From NCBI GenBank assembly GCA_963575645.1, contig OY754466.1, forward strand, positions 36,984,001-37,048,000: DNA of 64,000 nucleotides, given 5' to 3'. The position numbers and the translations under genes are program-made. The stretch is from Xanthostigma xanthostigma (Eukaryota; Arthropoda; Insecta; Raphidioptera; Raphidiidae). How positions within the stretch are numbered: position 1 is the first letter of the stretch; each line of letters begins with the position of its first letter. Below, piece by piece: positions 1-10,970 of this stretch. The notes beneath the pieces are model-generated. The model saw only the letters and a list, made by a program, of their open reading frames with translations. It did not search any database and had not been told where the DNA came from.

Positions 1-170
1 GAGGTCACGATAGGATTACAAATATAAATCCAATGAGATTAAAGACACTAGCTTTTGTACAATAGAGAATTTGATGATGAGGTTGCTGGAAAAGTTGTCA
101 TATTGCTAACAGAAGCTAATAATTAGTAAAATTCCAAAACCGCACCTACTATCTCCTTGTGCACTTATAA

Positions 171-981
171 TAGCTTAGGAGGCAGCGACATATTTAGGTC
201 GTCCATTTCCTTACAGCTGAATGACTCGTAAAATACTCTAGAGTCTAGACAGTAGTACCATATAGCATCGTGGCCGTCAGCTGCGCCAGTATCGGTGGAA
301 TAGACAACTGAAGCCTCCCACGCACGGTTAAAAAGATAATATTTTTTATCATTACCTATCGATTGAAAATTTGTCAAACGATAGTGATTAATGATCTTTT
401 ATAAAAAAAAAAAACGTCAGCTGGCTGTACGATGGTGGATGTTACGTCAGCTGTTCATACGAACTTGACGAAATGAAATATGAATTCAGTCATTCCTTTT
501 CACATGAAACTTTGTCAAAAGATAGTTTTTATAATATTTAAAATAAATAAAATCGTCAGCTGGTTGAATATTGGGGGACAGATTGTCAGCTGATACAGAA
601 AAAAATAAATAAAATCGTCAGTTTTTCTGTATAAACTATCTTTTGACAAAATTTCATGTGAAAGGGAATGACTGAATTCATATTTAATTTCGTCAAGTTC
701 GTATGGTCAGCTGACGTAACATCCACCATCGTACAGCCAGCTGACGTTTTTTTTTTATAAAAGATCATTAATAACTATCGTTTGACAAATTTTCAATCGA
801 TAGGTAATGATTAAAAATATTATTTTTTTTACCGTGCGTGGGAGGCTACAGTTGTCTATTCCCCCGATAGTGCCGCAGCTGACGGCCACGATGCTACATA
901 GTACAACTATCTAGAGCATTTTACGAGTCATTGAACCATAAGGAAATTGGTAAGAAAAACCTGTCGCTGGCTCCTAGACTA
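171..981. mobile_element. Long-TIR element with 3-bp TAA duplication, rich in CAGCTG
   Basis: The two halves are inverted copies over about 400 bp. The tips TAGCTTAGGAGGCAG (171) and CTGGCTCCTAGACTA (ending 981) are imperfect inverted repeats flanked by TAA (168-170, 982-984). Nine CAGCTG hexamers, most as GTCAGCTG, occur in 811 bp. A second copy is at 38209-39590. A 3-bp TWA-like duplication suggests a PIF/Harbinger-type source, but no transposase is present. Confidence 0.82.
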
Positions 982-1988
982 TAATAATTGATTATTAAAA
1001 AAAAATAAATAATAACATACTTTTCAAAATATTTTTTTTTTTATGATGGAAGTAGTAACTTATGAGTTCATAAAATAAAAAGTAATATTCCAGAAATATG
1101 TGTAAAACATTTTAGACACCCACAGCGTTTTAAGTTGGTGGAAATGTATATTCTTTATCCGACTTAAAATATTCTACAAAAAATAAAATAGGTAATTCTG
1201 AAAAAATTATAAATATTTTTAAATTATTTTGCAACATACATTAAAAGGGACTGAATCAATACGTTTAAATCTTTAAAACGATCGTAACACAACAAAATAT
1301 TATCCATTAAGAAAATACGAATAAAAACAGTAACTTTCAAAATTCTAAGAAAATGAGCACAAATAAATGATATACACTGATGATTCAAAATAAATGAAAA
1401 TGATAATAAATCGGATATAATATACAATTACATATAATTTACATTAATAATAATATAATAAAAAAAGACATAGGCCAACAAAAGTCAGTGGCGTGGGGCA
1501 AAAGGTTAGCGGTGTGAATAATGTGGGGGGCGGGGCGCATGCCTGCAGGACCAGGGCTTGCGCTACATGCATACCAACTTGAGAGAGAGAGATTATTATA
1601 TAATTAATAATTATATTATAGTATATATATGAACTAGAACGAGCCTTACCAACGGGCTGGCCAGAATTATACCTATCCTGTTGAGTACAGCGGGCAGTCG
1701 CTGGAACATGTCAGATTAAAGTCCACATCACAGAATCAAACAGATCAAACAGTTCAACCTATTTATCTATTGATTATTGTCATCACAATACACCAACAAT
1801 AATAACAATACTGCTATTGCAGTTTGTATAATATATACCTTACGAGTTTAAACCATAGAGCTACACAGATAGACGACTAATGCCATAGACATAGAGAACT
1901 AGACAGCACACGTTGCAACGGTCAACAAGAATGAGAGAGATAGGGCGAGTGAGCGTCATTTTGCATTACTTTTCTTAATAGTGTCGCT
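982..1988. other. No gene recognised; AT-rich DNA
   Basis: The region has runs of A and T and simple TA stretches (about 1590-1630). One G-rich patch lies near 1485-1560. I see no coding signal. Confidence 0.5.
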
Positions 1989-2500
1989 TGGGGTGATTAA
2001 AAAAAAAATATTTTTTTTTCTCTTACCCCTCAAATGTTTCTATTTAATGTAAAAAAAATCCTCAACTCTAAGAGGTCGCTTTTTTTAATTTTAATTTCCC
2101 ATTTAATTAACATTGAAAACAGTAATTAACTCAATTTTTTACAAATAACTATTATATATTCTGACTCTTTAAGCTTCTATAAACTCAATAAAAAAACGTT
2201 CTTCCGTAGTCAGAAATTTAGTAGTTTTCAGATGGCTGTAACTGGTCTTCTAATTATGATAACAATACGTTATTATAGTTTTAGAAAACTTAAGCAGTGT
2301 GCTTCATGAATGAGTTACTTACATGTAACTCCAATTTATAAAAAATCGGTGTTAATTAAATGGGAAACTAAAATTAAAAAATCGACCTCTTAGAATTAAG
2401 CTACAGAGTCCATCTTTGGTGAAGATTTTTTGTACATTAAATAGAAACATTTGAGAGGGTAAGAGCAAAAAAAAATAAACATTTTTTTAATCACCTTAGT
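1989..2500. mobile_element. Non-autonomous inverted-repeat element with 8-bp duplication
   Basis: Inverted arms (GGTGATTAAAA... and ...TTTTAATCACC, continuing through ATGTTTCTATTTAATGTA) face each other. Both sides carry GTGTCGCT (1981-1988 and 2501-2508), an 8-bp duplication of the hAT type. The outermost bases of the TIR do not match well. There is no coding capacity. Confidence 0.75.
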
Positions 2501-2825
2501 GTGTCGCTATATAGAAGCTGGTCGTCATACACTCTTTCTTTCTTTCATCAGTGATGGCCGCACTTTTAATACAATTTACGGATGGCGCTCGCGCTGCCCA
2601 GTTATCTTATCTATTCAACTTATCTGTTCAACTAAAGTGGCCTGGTTTACCATCGATGCCAAAAGTTGCCTTGAACGACAGGTTATGTAAGAAATGGTGT
2701 CAGTTTTCACACATTCTTAACGTTTGTGATAACAACGACGTAGATGTGAAACACAACCAGTTATTTAACGCAAAATTTACATCGATAGAAACTTCTTAGT
2801 AACAAACATGTACAAAGAAAAATCA

Positions 2826-3042
2826 TTCGGAACCCAAAGGAATGGTGAGAGCTCTAGTGAGAAATGCGCCGAACTGTCCTAAGGGGGGTTTTATATGGAG
2901 GCATAAGGTAAATATTGATTTAGAAAAGCATGATGGAGGCTTTTCTAAATCAATGTTTACCTTATGCCTCCATAAAAAACCCCCCTTAGGACAGTTCGGC
3001 TCATTTCTCACCAGAGGTCTCACCATTCCTTTGGGTTCCGAA
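2826..3042. mobile_element. Hairpin MITE, 217 bp
   Basis: This is an almost perfect fold-back: TTCGGAACCCAAAGGAATGG at the left is the complement of the right end, and the arms run to the centre near 2935. The short open frames on both strands here are only a by-product of the palindrome. The target duplication is unclear. Confidence 0.8.
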
Positions 3043-3589
3043 TTACAATTCAACTCCGATATGAAGACAATTCAGTATAGAATTATACGTTTTCTAGATC
3101 TGTAAAAACAAATTTTAATAGATCTGAAAAAGCTTTCTTAAAAATTGTATAAATAATAAAGGTACCGGCGTAATTTCGCTTGTATTACAGTAAAAGTGAA
3201 ACAGAAAAAAACGTAGTCAATTGCGCGCATCAAAATGATAGTAGAATTGATAAAATCTTCTACATACATGTTTGTTATGAGATTGACGAATTCCGTGTCT
3301 ATATTTAAGACTTATATTGTTATGTTAATACTTACAATAATTGTGTGTGTACTTTGTGTGTAGCGTATTATAATATAAGCTATGTACCTATAATAAGCAT
3401 AGCGTTTCATTTTAATTCTTTTTTTTTTACTTTATAATCAATCCTATCATCAACCATGTTGATAAAGTTAACAGTAGATTAAACCGTTTAAAAAGTTGTT
3501 TGTACAATACATAAAGGACGCTTAAGGCTCATCGTAACAACAAAAATAAAAACTACAAACTACAAAGTTTAACTTTAACTGCTAAACAA

Positions 3590-3683
3590 ACACTTCGCTC
3601 ACTGCCGCGTCGCCTTTGATAATATCTACCGCAGTTGTAGAAATACCAATGGATCGCGACCGGAATCTAAGAAGATTATTTAA
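3590..3683 (+). repeat. Dispersed fragment of a Penelope-like terminal region
   Basis: The segment GCCTTTGATAATATCTACCG through AGAAATACCAATGG and AGAAGATT matches 8308-8412, beside the Penelope-like remnant in the 6.2-8.6 kb element. That copy has GAAACGTC, which this one lacks. Confidence 0.5.
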
Positions 3684-3759
3684 ACAACATGTATTTGTAT
3701 ATTATTTCAAATACTTTTTCAGAGTTTGTGTTTTTATTTATATAATCAAAAACAAATTA

Positions 3760-4249
3760 AAGGACCGTGCACAAACAAAATTTGGTTCTCGGTTAAATTG
3801 ATCGAAAATGGTTTTATTTTATAGTTTAAAGGTCACTAAGAAAAACTATTCATGGGGGCGCCTAGCCTAAAAATCAATAGATTTTTAGCTACAGTTATGT
3901 TTAGCGAGACTTGAGATATAGGGACCTCTATTGAATTCACAAACATGTTCCATGTTCAACTTTTTTTAGAAATAGAAAAATAGTCGACAACTAGGTAATG
4001 TTGAAAGGTGTCATCCCCTATATAAAATAATGTCATATTCGGATTCAGCGAGCTCGAAAACATATTTCTAGAGCTTAAAATTGTGAGCTCAGTGGATATC
4101 CCTATATCTCAAATTTCTTAAAAGCTTAAAATCTATTTGTTTTTAGGCCAATGGACACGTTTTCTTAGTGACCTTTAAACTATAAAATAAACCCATTTTC
4201 GATCAATTTAACCGAGAACCAAATCCCATAAGTTTTGTGCGGGATCCTT
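3760..4249. mobile_element. Complete TA-flanked MITE (490 bp) of the AAGGACC family
   Basis: The inverted arms at 3760-3885 and 4125-4249 begin AAGGACC, carry CTCGGTTAAATTGATCGAAA and extend about 170 bp inwards. They are flanked by TA (3758-3759, 4250-4251). It shares termini with 27978-28103 and with 47195-54399. Tc1/mariner-type mobilisation is inferred from the TA target. Confidence 0.85.
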
Positions 4250-4484
4250 TACATTGAAATATTTTTTACAAATTTGCTTATTAATATTCAATAGCGTTAC
4301 GTACAAACCGTCAGTAAGCAGCAAAATATAATTGACGCATCAAAACATATAACAAACAAGTGCGTAGGTATATAAGAAGTTCGTGATTTATATAATAGTA
4401 GATTCTACACCTAGTATCGTAAATGTTATAATTACGATGAATAAGTGACAATATGTCTAAAACGAGATCCAGCGGGTTCTTAAC

Positions 4485-5215
4485 TGTCACACGGAAATAA
4501 TGTCACTTGCGGTCAGAACAATTGTCTCACTTGCGGTCGATCGATGTTATTAAAAAAAATCGTATTAGGAGTAACCCCACTTGCAGTCAAAAGCACCCCG
4601 TAATCGTTTTTTAAGGAACTCTCCATATCCCCTTTGAAATTCACTGCGCAACAAAAATACCATCGCATCAACAATGTTGAATTAAATACTTCGTAACATC
4701 TTTTCTCGCAGTCAACAAAGGTTCTATAAATATCATCATTAAAATTTATAATAATTTGCCTCTAAATATTAAAAACTTAAACTTACCGAAATTTAAAAGG
4801 GATCTCAAGGCTATGTTGATACGTCATAATTTTTATAATATTAACGAATTTTTTCCCACTGTATTTTAATATTTTTGTAATTGACGTTTTCCACACTACA
4901 CATGTAGTACATTACGGAAATAAAGAAATTATTATTATATTATTCTTATTATTAATAAAAAATGACAAATATGGGCTTTAGTAATAAGAATTAAAATTAG
5001 TTGCGCCATATTATTTTTATGTTTGGAAAAATCTGTTAGATTGCTTTCGGAATTGTTTAGATGACTTATTTTTTTGTAGGAAATTTGGAATTGCCGATTT
5101 ATAAAGTTATTTTCTTAATGGCATTATTTGCATTTTATCATAATGGTTGACCGCAAGTGGGATGAAAATTGTTCCGACCGCAAATGACACGACCGTAAGT
5201 GAGAGGACATCGTCA
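4485..5215. mobile_element. Fold-back element with CACTTGCGGTC subrepeats, interrupted by a LINE end
   Basis: Left arm 4490-4545 and right arm 5141-5215 are inverted copies carrying CACTTGCGGTC twice or more plus GAACAATT. The middle contains a non-LTR retrotransposon tail (4681-4950) that is not part of the fold-back. The exact ends are uncertain. Confidence 0.6.
4681..4869 (+). pseudogene. 3' end of a LINE reverse transcriptase ORF
   Basis: The open frame contains IKIYNNLPLNIKNLNLPKF, KRDLKAMLIRHNFY and NINEFFPTVF before the stop at 4867-4869. This YNxLP...FK..L...F(Y)..EF pattern is the typical C-terminus of insect CR1/Jockey-like reverse transcriptases. A short 3' UTR ends in AATAAAG and an ATT-rich tail (about 4918-4955), as in a 5'-truncated insertion. 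There is no catalytic domain. Confidence 0.72.
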
Positions 5216-6218
5216 CACGAGTGCTGTTATAGACGAGGTACCTACATAATATATTATGATAAATTCTATAAAATAGCTGATTTTCACTTAATTTTCAAAA
5301 TTTTTGACAGTTCACTTGCTACTTCTACTATAATTAGTATTTAAAAAATAACAACTGACAGAGATACATTTACTATGAAATTTGTATAGCGCGACCAGTT
5401 TCGTTTTACTTTACCGTACTAGTGTGTAATGAGACATTTTACATGTGTGTAAAGAGGCTATTTTATAAGAAGTTATGCAAAAAAAGATTTTGCATTCTTA
5501 TTACAGTTGGCTCGTCCGATCCACGTAATAAATAACAGAATGGATCTAATATTTCTGTGATGTCTGTGATACAAAGCAAAATTATGTAGTTAAATTTGTT
5601 ACTTATTGTGAGTAATCACGAATGAAGACATACGCTTGTACTGTAAGACTTGGAACTTGTATGTATAACACGTATACTTGTGATCATTAGTCGTTCATGA
5701 ACACGCACTGATAATTAAATTAAGAAAACAGCGAAACAGTATGTCTACTTATTATATAAATCACGGATTTCTTAAAACCAAGCTACGAAAAATTAAATAT
5801 AGATCATCGATAACTTTATCAACAGAAATTGTAATAGTACCATAATGTTTTAGTATTTTGATCGATGTTTATAGAGAAACAATAGAATAAAAATTTGTGT
5901 TGACTGAAAAACTTAAACAGAACCTATCTAAAAATACTACCCTAAAATTTTGTTTCTATTTTCTTAGCTATCTCAATAAAAATGTAGGTATGCTTGCATT
6001 TTTTTGGACAAGCAATGCCGATACTGCTATAGTATTATATTGTATACTAATAATTTTGTTTATCGATATCAATCTTTTTCCAGTTAATCACCATCCGATA
6101 AATGGTAATCAAATGATCAATAAATTTATGATTTTCATTATCAGACGATTAAAGGATCCCACAGATTAACCAGAAATAGCGGGATCAAATTTTACAAAGA
6201 AATAATGTTAGCATTTAT
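5216..6218. other. No gene recognised
   Basis: AT-rich intron-like DNA. Short frames exist (for example 5897-6169), but they lack recognisable domains or codon bias. Confidence 0.5.
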
Positions 6219-6574
6219 CAGAGCTGGGCAGGGCTGAGTGCTTATAATAATGCTTTAAGCACTTCGTACAACAGATGCTTGATGCTTAGAGTACTTGCAT
6301 AATGGATTGCTACTAATACACATAAACATTATAAAGTGCTTAATAAGCATTTAACAAGCTTATTAAGCACTTTCAATACTTGATAAGCACTTTTATTATA
6401 AGGCATATTTCGTTTAACATTTATAATTCTTATTTCGTTGGATGCTAGAGATCACTTTGCTGTTTATTTAAGCCCAAAACTTTCTATCAATTATCTTTAA
6501 TATTCCAAATCTTCTTGGTTTCCGGATTTGTAGAGTGTAGACTGTGAATCATTTTTATTTCTAGCTAAAAGTTC

Positions 6575-6765
6575 GTCAATAACTGCGGTCAAATTTATCA
6601 AAACGATATGACAACGGGCGAAGTGTCCTTCTAGGCGGCTCACAGGTAAATGAGTCTACGACTGCTGTTCTCCCTTCATTTATGCTCAGCGTGTTAGTGT
6701 TCTCTACTCGGTCGTAATTTGCTCTACTGTGATTGGCCGTTTCACTCAGTGGTTTGGTATGGCTC
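6575..6765 (-). repeat. Inverted copy of a Penelope-like terminal region
   Basis: This segment is the inverted counterpart of 8195-8420 (shared GGGCGAAGTGT, ACGACTGCTGTTC, ATTGGCCGTT, CAGTGGTTTGGTAT). The pair brackets the GIY-YIG fragment, which matches the inverted terminal arrangement known for Penelope-like elements. Confidence 0.55.
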
Positions 6766-6787
6766 AACGCTTGTATTCAGGTTCTCA

Positions 6788-7069
6788 TCAACAAAACTGA
6801 ACGTAAAGACACGCATAACAGAGCACAAGAAAAATTGTAGAGTGAGACACATTGAAAAATCTGCAATAGCCGAGCACACATTGACACAGGACAAACACAA
6901 GATCCGCTTCGAAGAAATCAAAGTTATAGACAAAACATCGAGTTACTATCTGCGCATATACAGGGAGGCCATAGAAATACATAAACACACGCAGAATGTC
7001 AATCGAAAAAATGAAGGTCTGAATCTAATAAGACCTGGACACCGGCACCGAGCCATACCATATATTTAA
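6788..7069 (+). pseudogene. C-terminal GIY-YIG endonuclease fragment of a Penelope-like element
   Basis: The frame reads TKLNVKTRITEHKKNC, SAIAEHTLTQDKHKI, VIDKTSSYYLRIYREAIEIH and NRKNEGLNLIRPG. The TRxxEH, SAxAEH..HxI and YYxRxxREAxEI...N.N..xGxxL motifs are those at the C-terminus of Penelope-like reverse transcriptases that carry a GIY-YIG nuclease. The GIY and YIG motifs and the whole reverse transcriptase are missing upstream. The remainder is in frame to the stop. Confidence 0.75.
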
Positions 7070-7217
7070 TAACTTCTATATTGCTAATGGCCGTAAATGG
7101 AAGCGTGGCCCATAAAGTGAGACAGCAAATAGCCTGTTTCTATCTCTTTCTTTTTACTTAACCCGTTGTGCGCACGTGTCGCGTCTGCAGTGGGGAAATT
7201 AGTAAATGGAATCGAAG

Positions 7218-7912
7218 CAGGTCGTTTCGACGCCAACGGTTCGACGCCAACGTTTCGACGCGTGGTCAGTTCGACGCCGTACGTTTCGACGCGGGGTCAG
7301 TTCGACGCCATACTCTTTTTTCGTGCTTTTTTTTATTTTTAGAATAACTTTGCATCATCATTCAAATAAATGCGATATGCCTGATATAATATAACATATA
7401 TTTTATATCTATACTTATATTGACGAAAATGCAACTTTTCCACCGCACATTTGGGCAGACTTTACTGCCAGTATGGACATGACAACAAATTGTTGTGAAT
7501 CGTTCCACGTAAAGTTCAACGGGAAATTTTAATAGTAAAGTACAACGACAGGTTTTTCTTATCAACGAAGTAATTCCTGTTGAATTCTTTGTTATAGCTT
7601 TTTGGGTTTCACATTAACATTTATTATATATAATATCTATTATATCAGTCATATTACTTATTTATTTGACTCATGCTTCATATCTATAACATATAAAATA
7701 TATATTACTTATATTATATCAGGCATATCGCATTTATTTGAATGATGATGCAAAGTTATTCTAAAAATAAAAAAAATACGAAAAAAAGTATGGCGTCGAA
7801 CTGACCCCGCATCGAAACGACCTCGCGTCGAACTGACCACGCGTCGAAACGTTGGCGTCGAACCGTTGGCGTCGAACCGTTGGCGTCGAAACGTTGGCGT
7901 CGAACTGACCTG
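7218..7912. mobile_element. Inverted-repeat element with arrays of TTCGACGCC
   Basis: The left arm (7218-7413) and right arm (about 7700-7912) are inverted copies. Each starts CAGGTC and carries several tandem 9-19 bp units built on GTTCGACGCCAAC or CGACGCGTGGTCAGTT. The unit number differs between arms, so the arrays have changed length. The flanking octamers AATCGAAG and TACCGAAT match at 5 of 8 positions. The CAGG...CCTG ends suggest hAT, but this is weak. Confidence 0.65.
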
Positions 7913-8194
7913 TACCGAATGGAATAGAGCCACCCCCCTTTCACAGCTTAGTTCCATGTGCAAACTGACACTGCAACTGACGCGCATCTACTCACGGACA
8001 TGAGTATAAAAAGTGAGACAGACGTATATATGTTTGCATCGTAGTGTCTTTCTCACGATCTTTGCTAGCAATATAGAGGGTATTAAATATATGACCCTAG
8101 CACTGGCTTCAGCCAAGTTGGGCAGGATTATTCCAACTCTAAAATTGTAATATAAATGTACGTATCACATATTTTTGGAATTAAATAAATAAAT

Positions 8195-8420
8195 AAATAA
8201 AATAAATAAATACCAAACCACTGAATGGAACGACCAATCAAAGAAGACCAAGCAGAAATCACTAGAGCATAAAAGAAGGGTGAACAGCAGTCGTCGACAC
8301 TTACCTAGAAGAACACTTCGCCCGCTGCCACATTGCCTTTGATAATGTCTACCGCAGTTGTACACGAAACGTCAGGTAGAAATACCAATACATCACGGAA
8401 ATCAAGAAGATTTGGAACAA
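8195..8420 (+). repeat. Penelope-like terminal region (+ orientation)
   Basis: This contains ACTGAATGGAACGACCAATC, the GCCTTTGATAATGTCTACCG block and GAAACGTCAGG. It pairs with 6575-6765 in inverse orientation. An AAAT-type simple repeat (about 8180-8211) precedes it. Confidence 0.5.
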
Positions 8421-8647
8421 CACTGGCTGTGAAAATCTATACATTTGGATCATCAATATTATTCATGTCCAAAATCATTACAATAACTTCATGTTGAAAG
8501 TTAAGAGTTAAGAGGTTACTTTAAAGTGCTTGATGATCGTTGCTTAATTTATTTAAGCACTTTAGTGCTTGATGTTTGAAAAAATCGAGCAATTATGAAA
8601 GTGCTCGATGCTTCGAGCACTTAAATTCAGTGCTTTGCCCAGCTCTG

Positions 8648-9795
8648 CTATTCATACCCGAGAGATATTCCGCTTGTATATCCCGTCATATAAATTGATC
8701 CCGCATCGCTTCCATTCCGCGTTAGTCTGTGGGAGTCTTAAAACTGAAGCAAGCGTTTGTAACAATATTTATATAAAAAACGCAAGTTAGCCTGCAAATA
8801 ATAACTTATTATCAACAGCCAATCAGCTAAAAATATCGGTAGGTACTTACGAAACAATGTAGATATTATTCTTCAATGTTTTTTTTTTATTTGAAAGAAC
8901 GCAAATAGTTTATTATAAAAATTGATGTAAAAGAGTGCTAAATTTTAACTATAGCAAAGTTAAAACTCTAATGCTAGTATAATAATAGATAAAATGTGCG
9001 AACGTCACAAGTAGCTAATAATTTACGAAATACGAACACGGTTGCACATAACCTAAAAAATTTACTTATTTTTCCCTGCACACACAGTAAACAACAAAGA
9101 TTTTCCTTTTTCAAAAAAGTACACACTTATAGAGAATATATTACATACGTATAGTTCTTGATTTCTTTTAAAAAGGATTATTTAAAAATATAAAAAATAA
9201 AAATTATCGATTTTATATTTTTCTTTTGCCGACATTTTATTTTCAATGTTCAAGTAATTAAAATTGACGTGCAAAATTGGAGAACCAAAAACTTGTGTTT
9301 ATTATTCTTGTGGAATTTTATAAGCGATCAATACAAAGGTTAAACTTCTCACGCAAACATCATAGGTACGTATACAGTATGAGCTTGCATTAAAAATTTT
9401 TCTGAATCTTTACACTAGAACACCAGAAAAATGTTATTCAGAGAAAATTAGAACTTATCATGAAAGTTTTGTTAACGGTCTCATTGAATTTTTTAAAAGT
9501 TTGAATGTTCAATGTCGATAAAATTAGATCCAGAAATATTTAAATAGCTTGTCAATAATTTAAGATTTAGTGTACCTAACGTTGAAAAGGAAAAGTATCA
9601 AAACAACGTTTTTTTGTTTGAAATTTTAAAAACAAACTAAACTGAAAAAAGATTTTAAAAATTGCAGAAATATGAACGTGTTATAGCATCGTATTTTTGT
9701 TTCTATCTAGCGTATACGTTACGATATATGAAAATTATTAACGCCTGTATATCAATAAGGATCGATTTTCAAAAGCATATTTGCACGATTTTTTT
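8648..9795. other. No gene recognised
   Basis: AT-rich DNA without detectable coding potential or clear terminal repeats. Confidence 0.5.
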
Positions 9796-9799
9796 AACT

Positions 9800-9963
9800 T
9801 CCCGCTTTAAAAAAAAAAAAATTTTTTTTTTTTTTTTTGTAAAAATCGGGAAGTTATTGGTTTCACCCCGATTTTCGAAAATCGAGTTTTCGCCAGATCT
9901 CGACGTTTTGAGGTCCTAGGAAGCTATTGAAACTATTTTGGCGATGATGTCCGTAGGGCTGTA

Positions 9964-10033
<70 letters not shown>

Positions 10034-10970
10034 AACCTTTTATATCTTTTGAACGGAGTGTCCGACTGAAACGCGGTTTGCGGCATCTGACGTGATCTTG
10101 GTGAACTTAGACTTCCTGAAAATTTGAAACGATTCGGCCCAAAAAATTTTAAGAAATCTTAAAAAAACAAGTGTCAAAAATTTTTAAAAATTTGTTTTTG
10201 TAAAAAATTTTCTAAACTACTAAACCGATTAATTCCAAAAACTAATCAGCTCTTCTCCTTAACAAACTGCGTCGATTTCCGCAAATCGCATCAAAATCGG
10301 TTCATTTGTTCACGAGAAACCGTGAACGAAAAAATCGTAAGAAAGTGTTTTTTTAAAATGACTCTTAAAATTGTTATCAGATTGATTTTTTTGTAATAAA
10401 TTACTTTCTTAAGCTAAAAAAACTGCGTCGATCGCCGCAAACCATATTAAAATTGGTTAATTTGTTCATGAGATAACGTGAACGAAAAATTAGGAAAAAA
10501 GTAATTTTCTAAAATTACTCGTAAAATTCTTATCAAATCGAGTTTTTTGTAATGATTTACTTTCTTAGGTTAAAAAACTGCGTCGATTGCAGCAAACCGC
10601 ATCAAAATCGGCTCATTTGTTCACAAGATATCGTGAACGAAAAATTTTTAAAAAGTGTTTTTTTTAAATTGCTCGTAAAATTCCTATGAGATCGATTTTT
10701 CTGTATTAAATTACTTTTTAAGGTTAAAAAATTGCGTCGACTGCCGCAAATCGCATCAAAATCGGTTCATTTGTTCATGAGATATCGTGAACGAAAATTT
10801 CGTAACAAAGTGTTTTTTTTTGAGCTCGAAGAGCTAAAAAATAAACTTCTTGCTATATTTGATATATTTTTGAGCGTTTTGAACACAAAAATAGCGGGAA
10901 GTTACAGGGATGGCCTGCAGGGTCAAACTACTTTTCAAATTTTTTATTTTCATTTCTAGGATATTATAGT
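9800..10970. repeat. Composite insect repeat: GGGAAGTT ends, (TG)n and a tandem array
   Basis: AACTTCCCGC (about 9797) and TCGGGAAGTTA (about 9846), with GGGAAGTTACAGGG at 10889, delimit the block. It holds a TG/TATG microsatellite (9961-10031), a non-coding section, and a 155-bp tandem array. It looks like a dispersed non-coding repeat. No family name is offered. Confidence 0.55.
10265..10825. repeat. 155-bp tandem repeat, about 3.6 copies
   Basis: AACTGCGTCGAT-type starts occur at 10265, 10421, 10576 and 10730 (spacings 156, 155, 154). Each unit has a CGCATCAAAATCGG block, then GTGAACGAAAA, then a T-rich run. The copies differ by point changes, so the array is not recent. Confidence 0.88.

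Larger units (their letters stand above)
6219..8647. mobile_element. hAT-like element (2.4 kb) with AAGTGCTT subterminal arrays and nested insertions
   Basis: The tips are a 12-bp perfect inverted repeat, CAGAGCTGGGCA (6219-6230) and its complement (8636-8647). Both subterminal regions are filled with AGTGCTT or AAGCACT in both orientations (6237-6390 and 8525-8632), as expected for hAT transposase sites. The 8-bp flanks match at only 5 positions, so the duplication is decayed or absent. No hAT transposase was seen. The interior holds a Penelope-like fragment and a second inverted-repeat element. Confidence 0.68.

Noticed and set aside
2823-3105. Similar short proteins on both strands
   Set aside because: They arise from a 217-bp perfect hairpin. 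The two translations mirror each other, which is expected of a palindrome and not evidence of genes.
7206-7987. Arg/Ser-rich frames with STPT(V/F)RRQRFD repeats on both strands
   Set aside because: They are translations of the TTCGACGCC array; repeat-driven and lacking start or context support.
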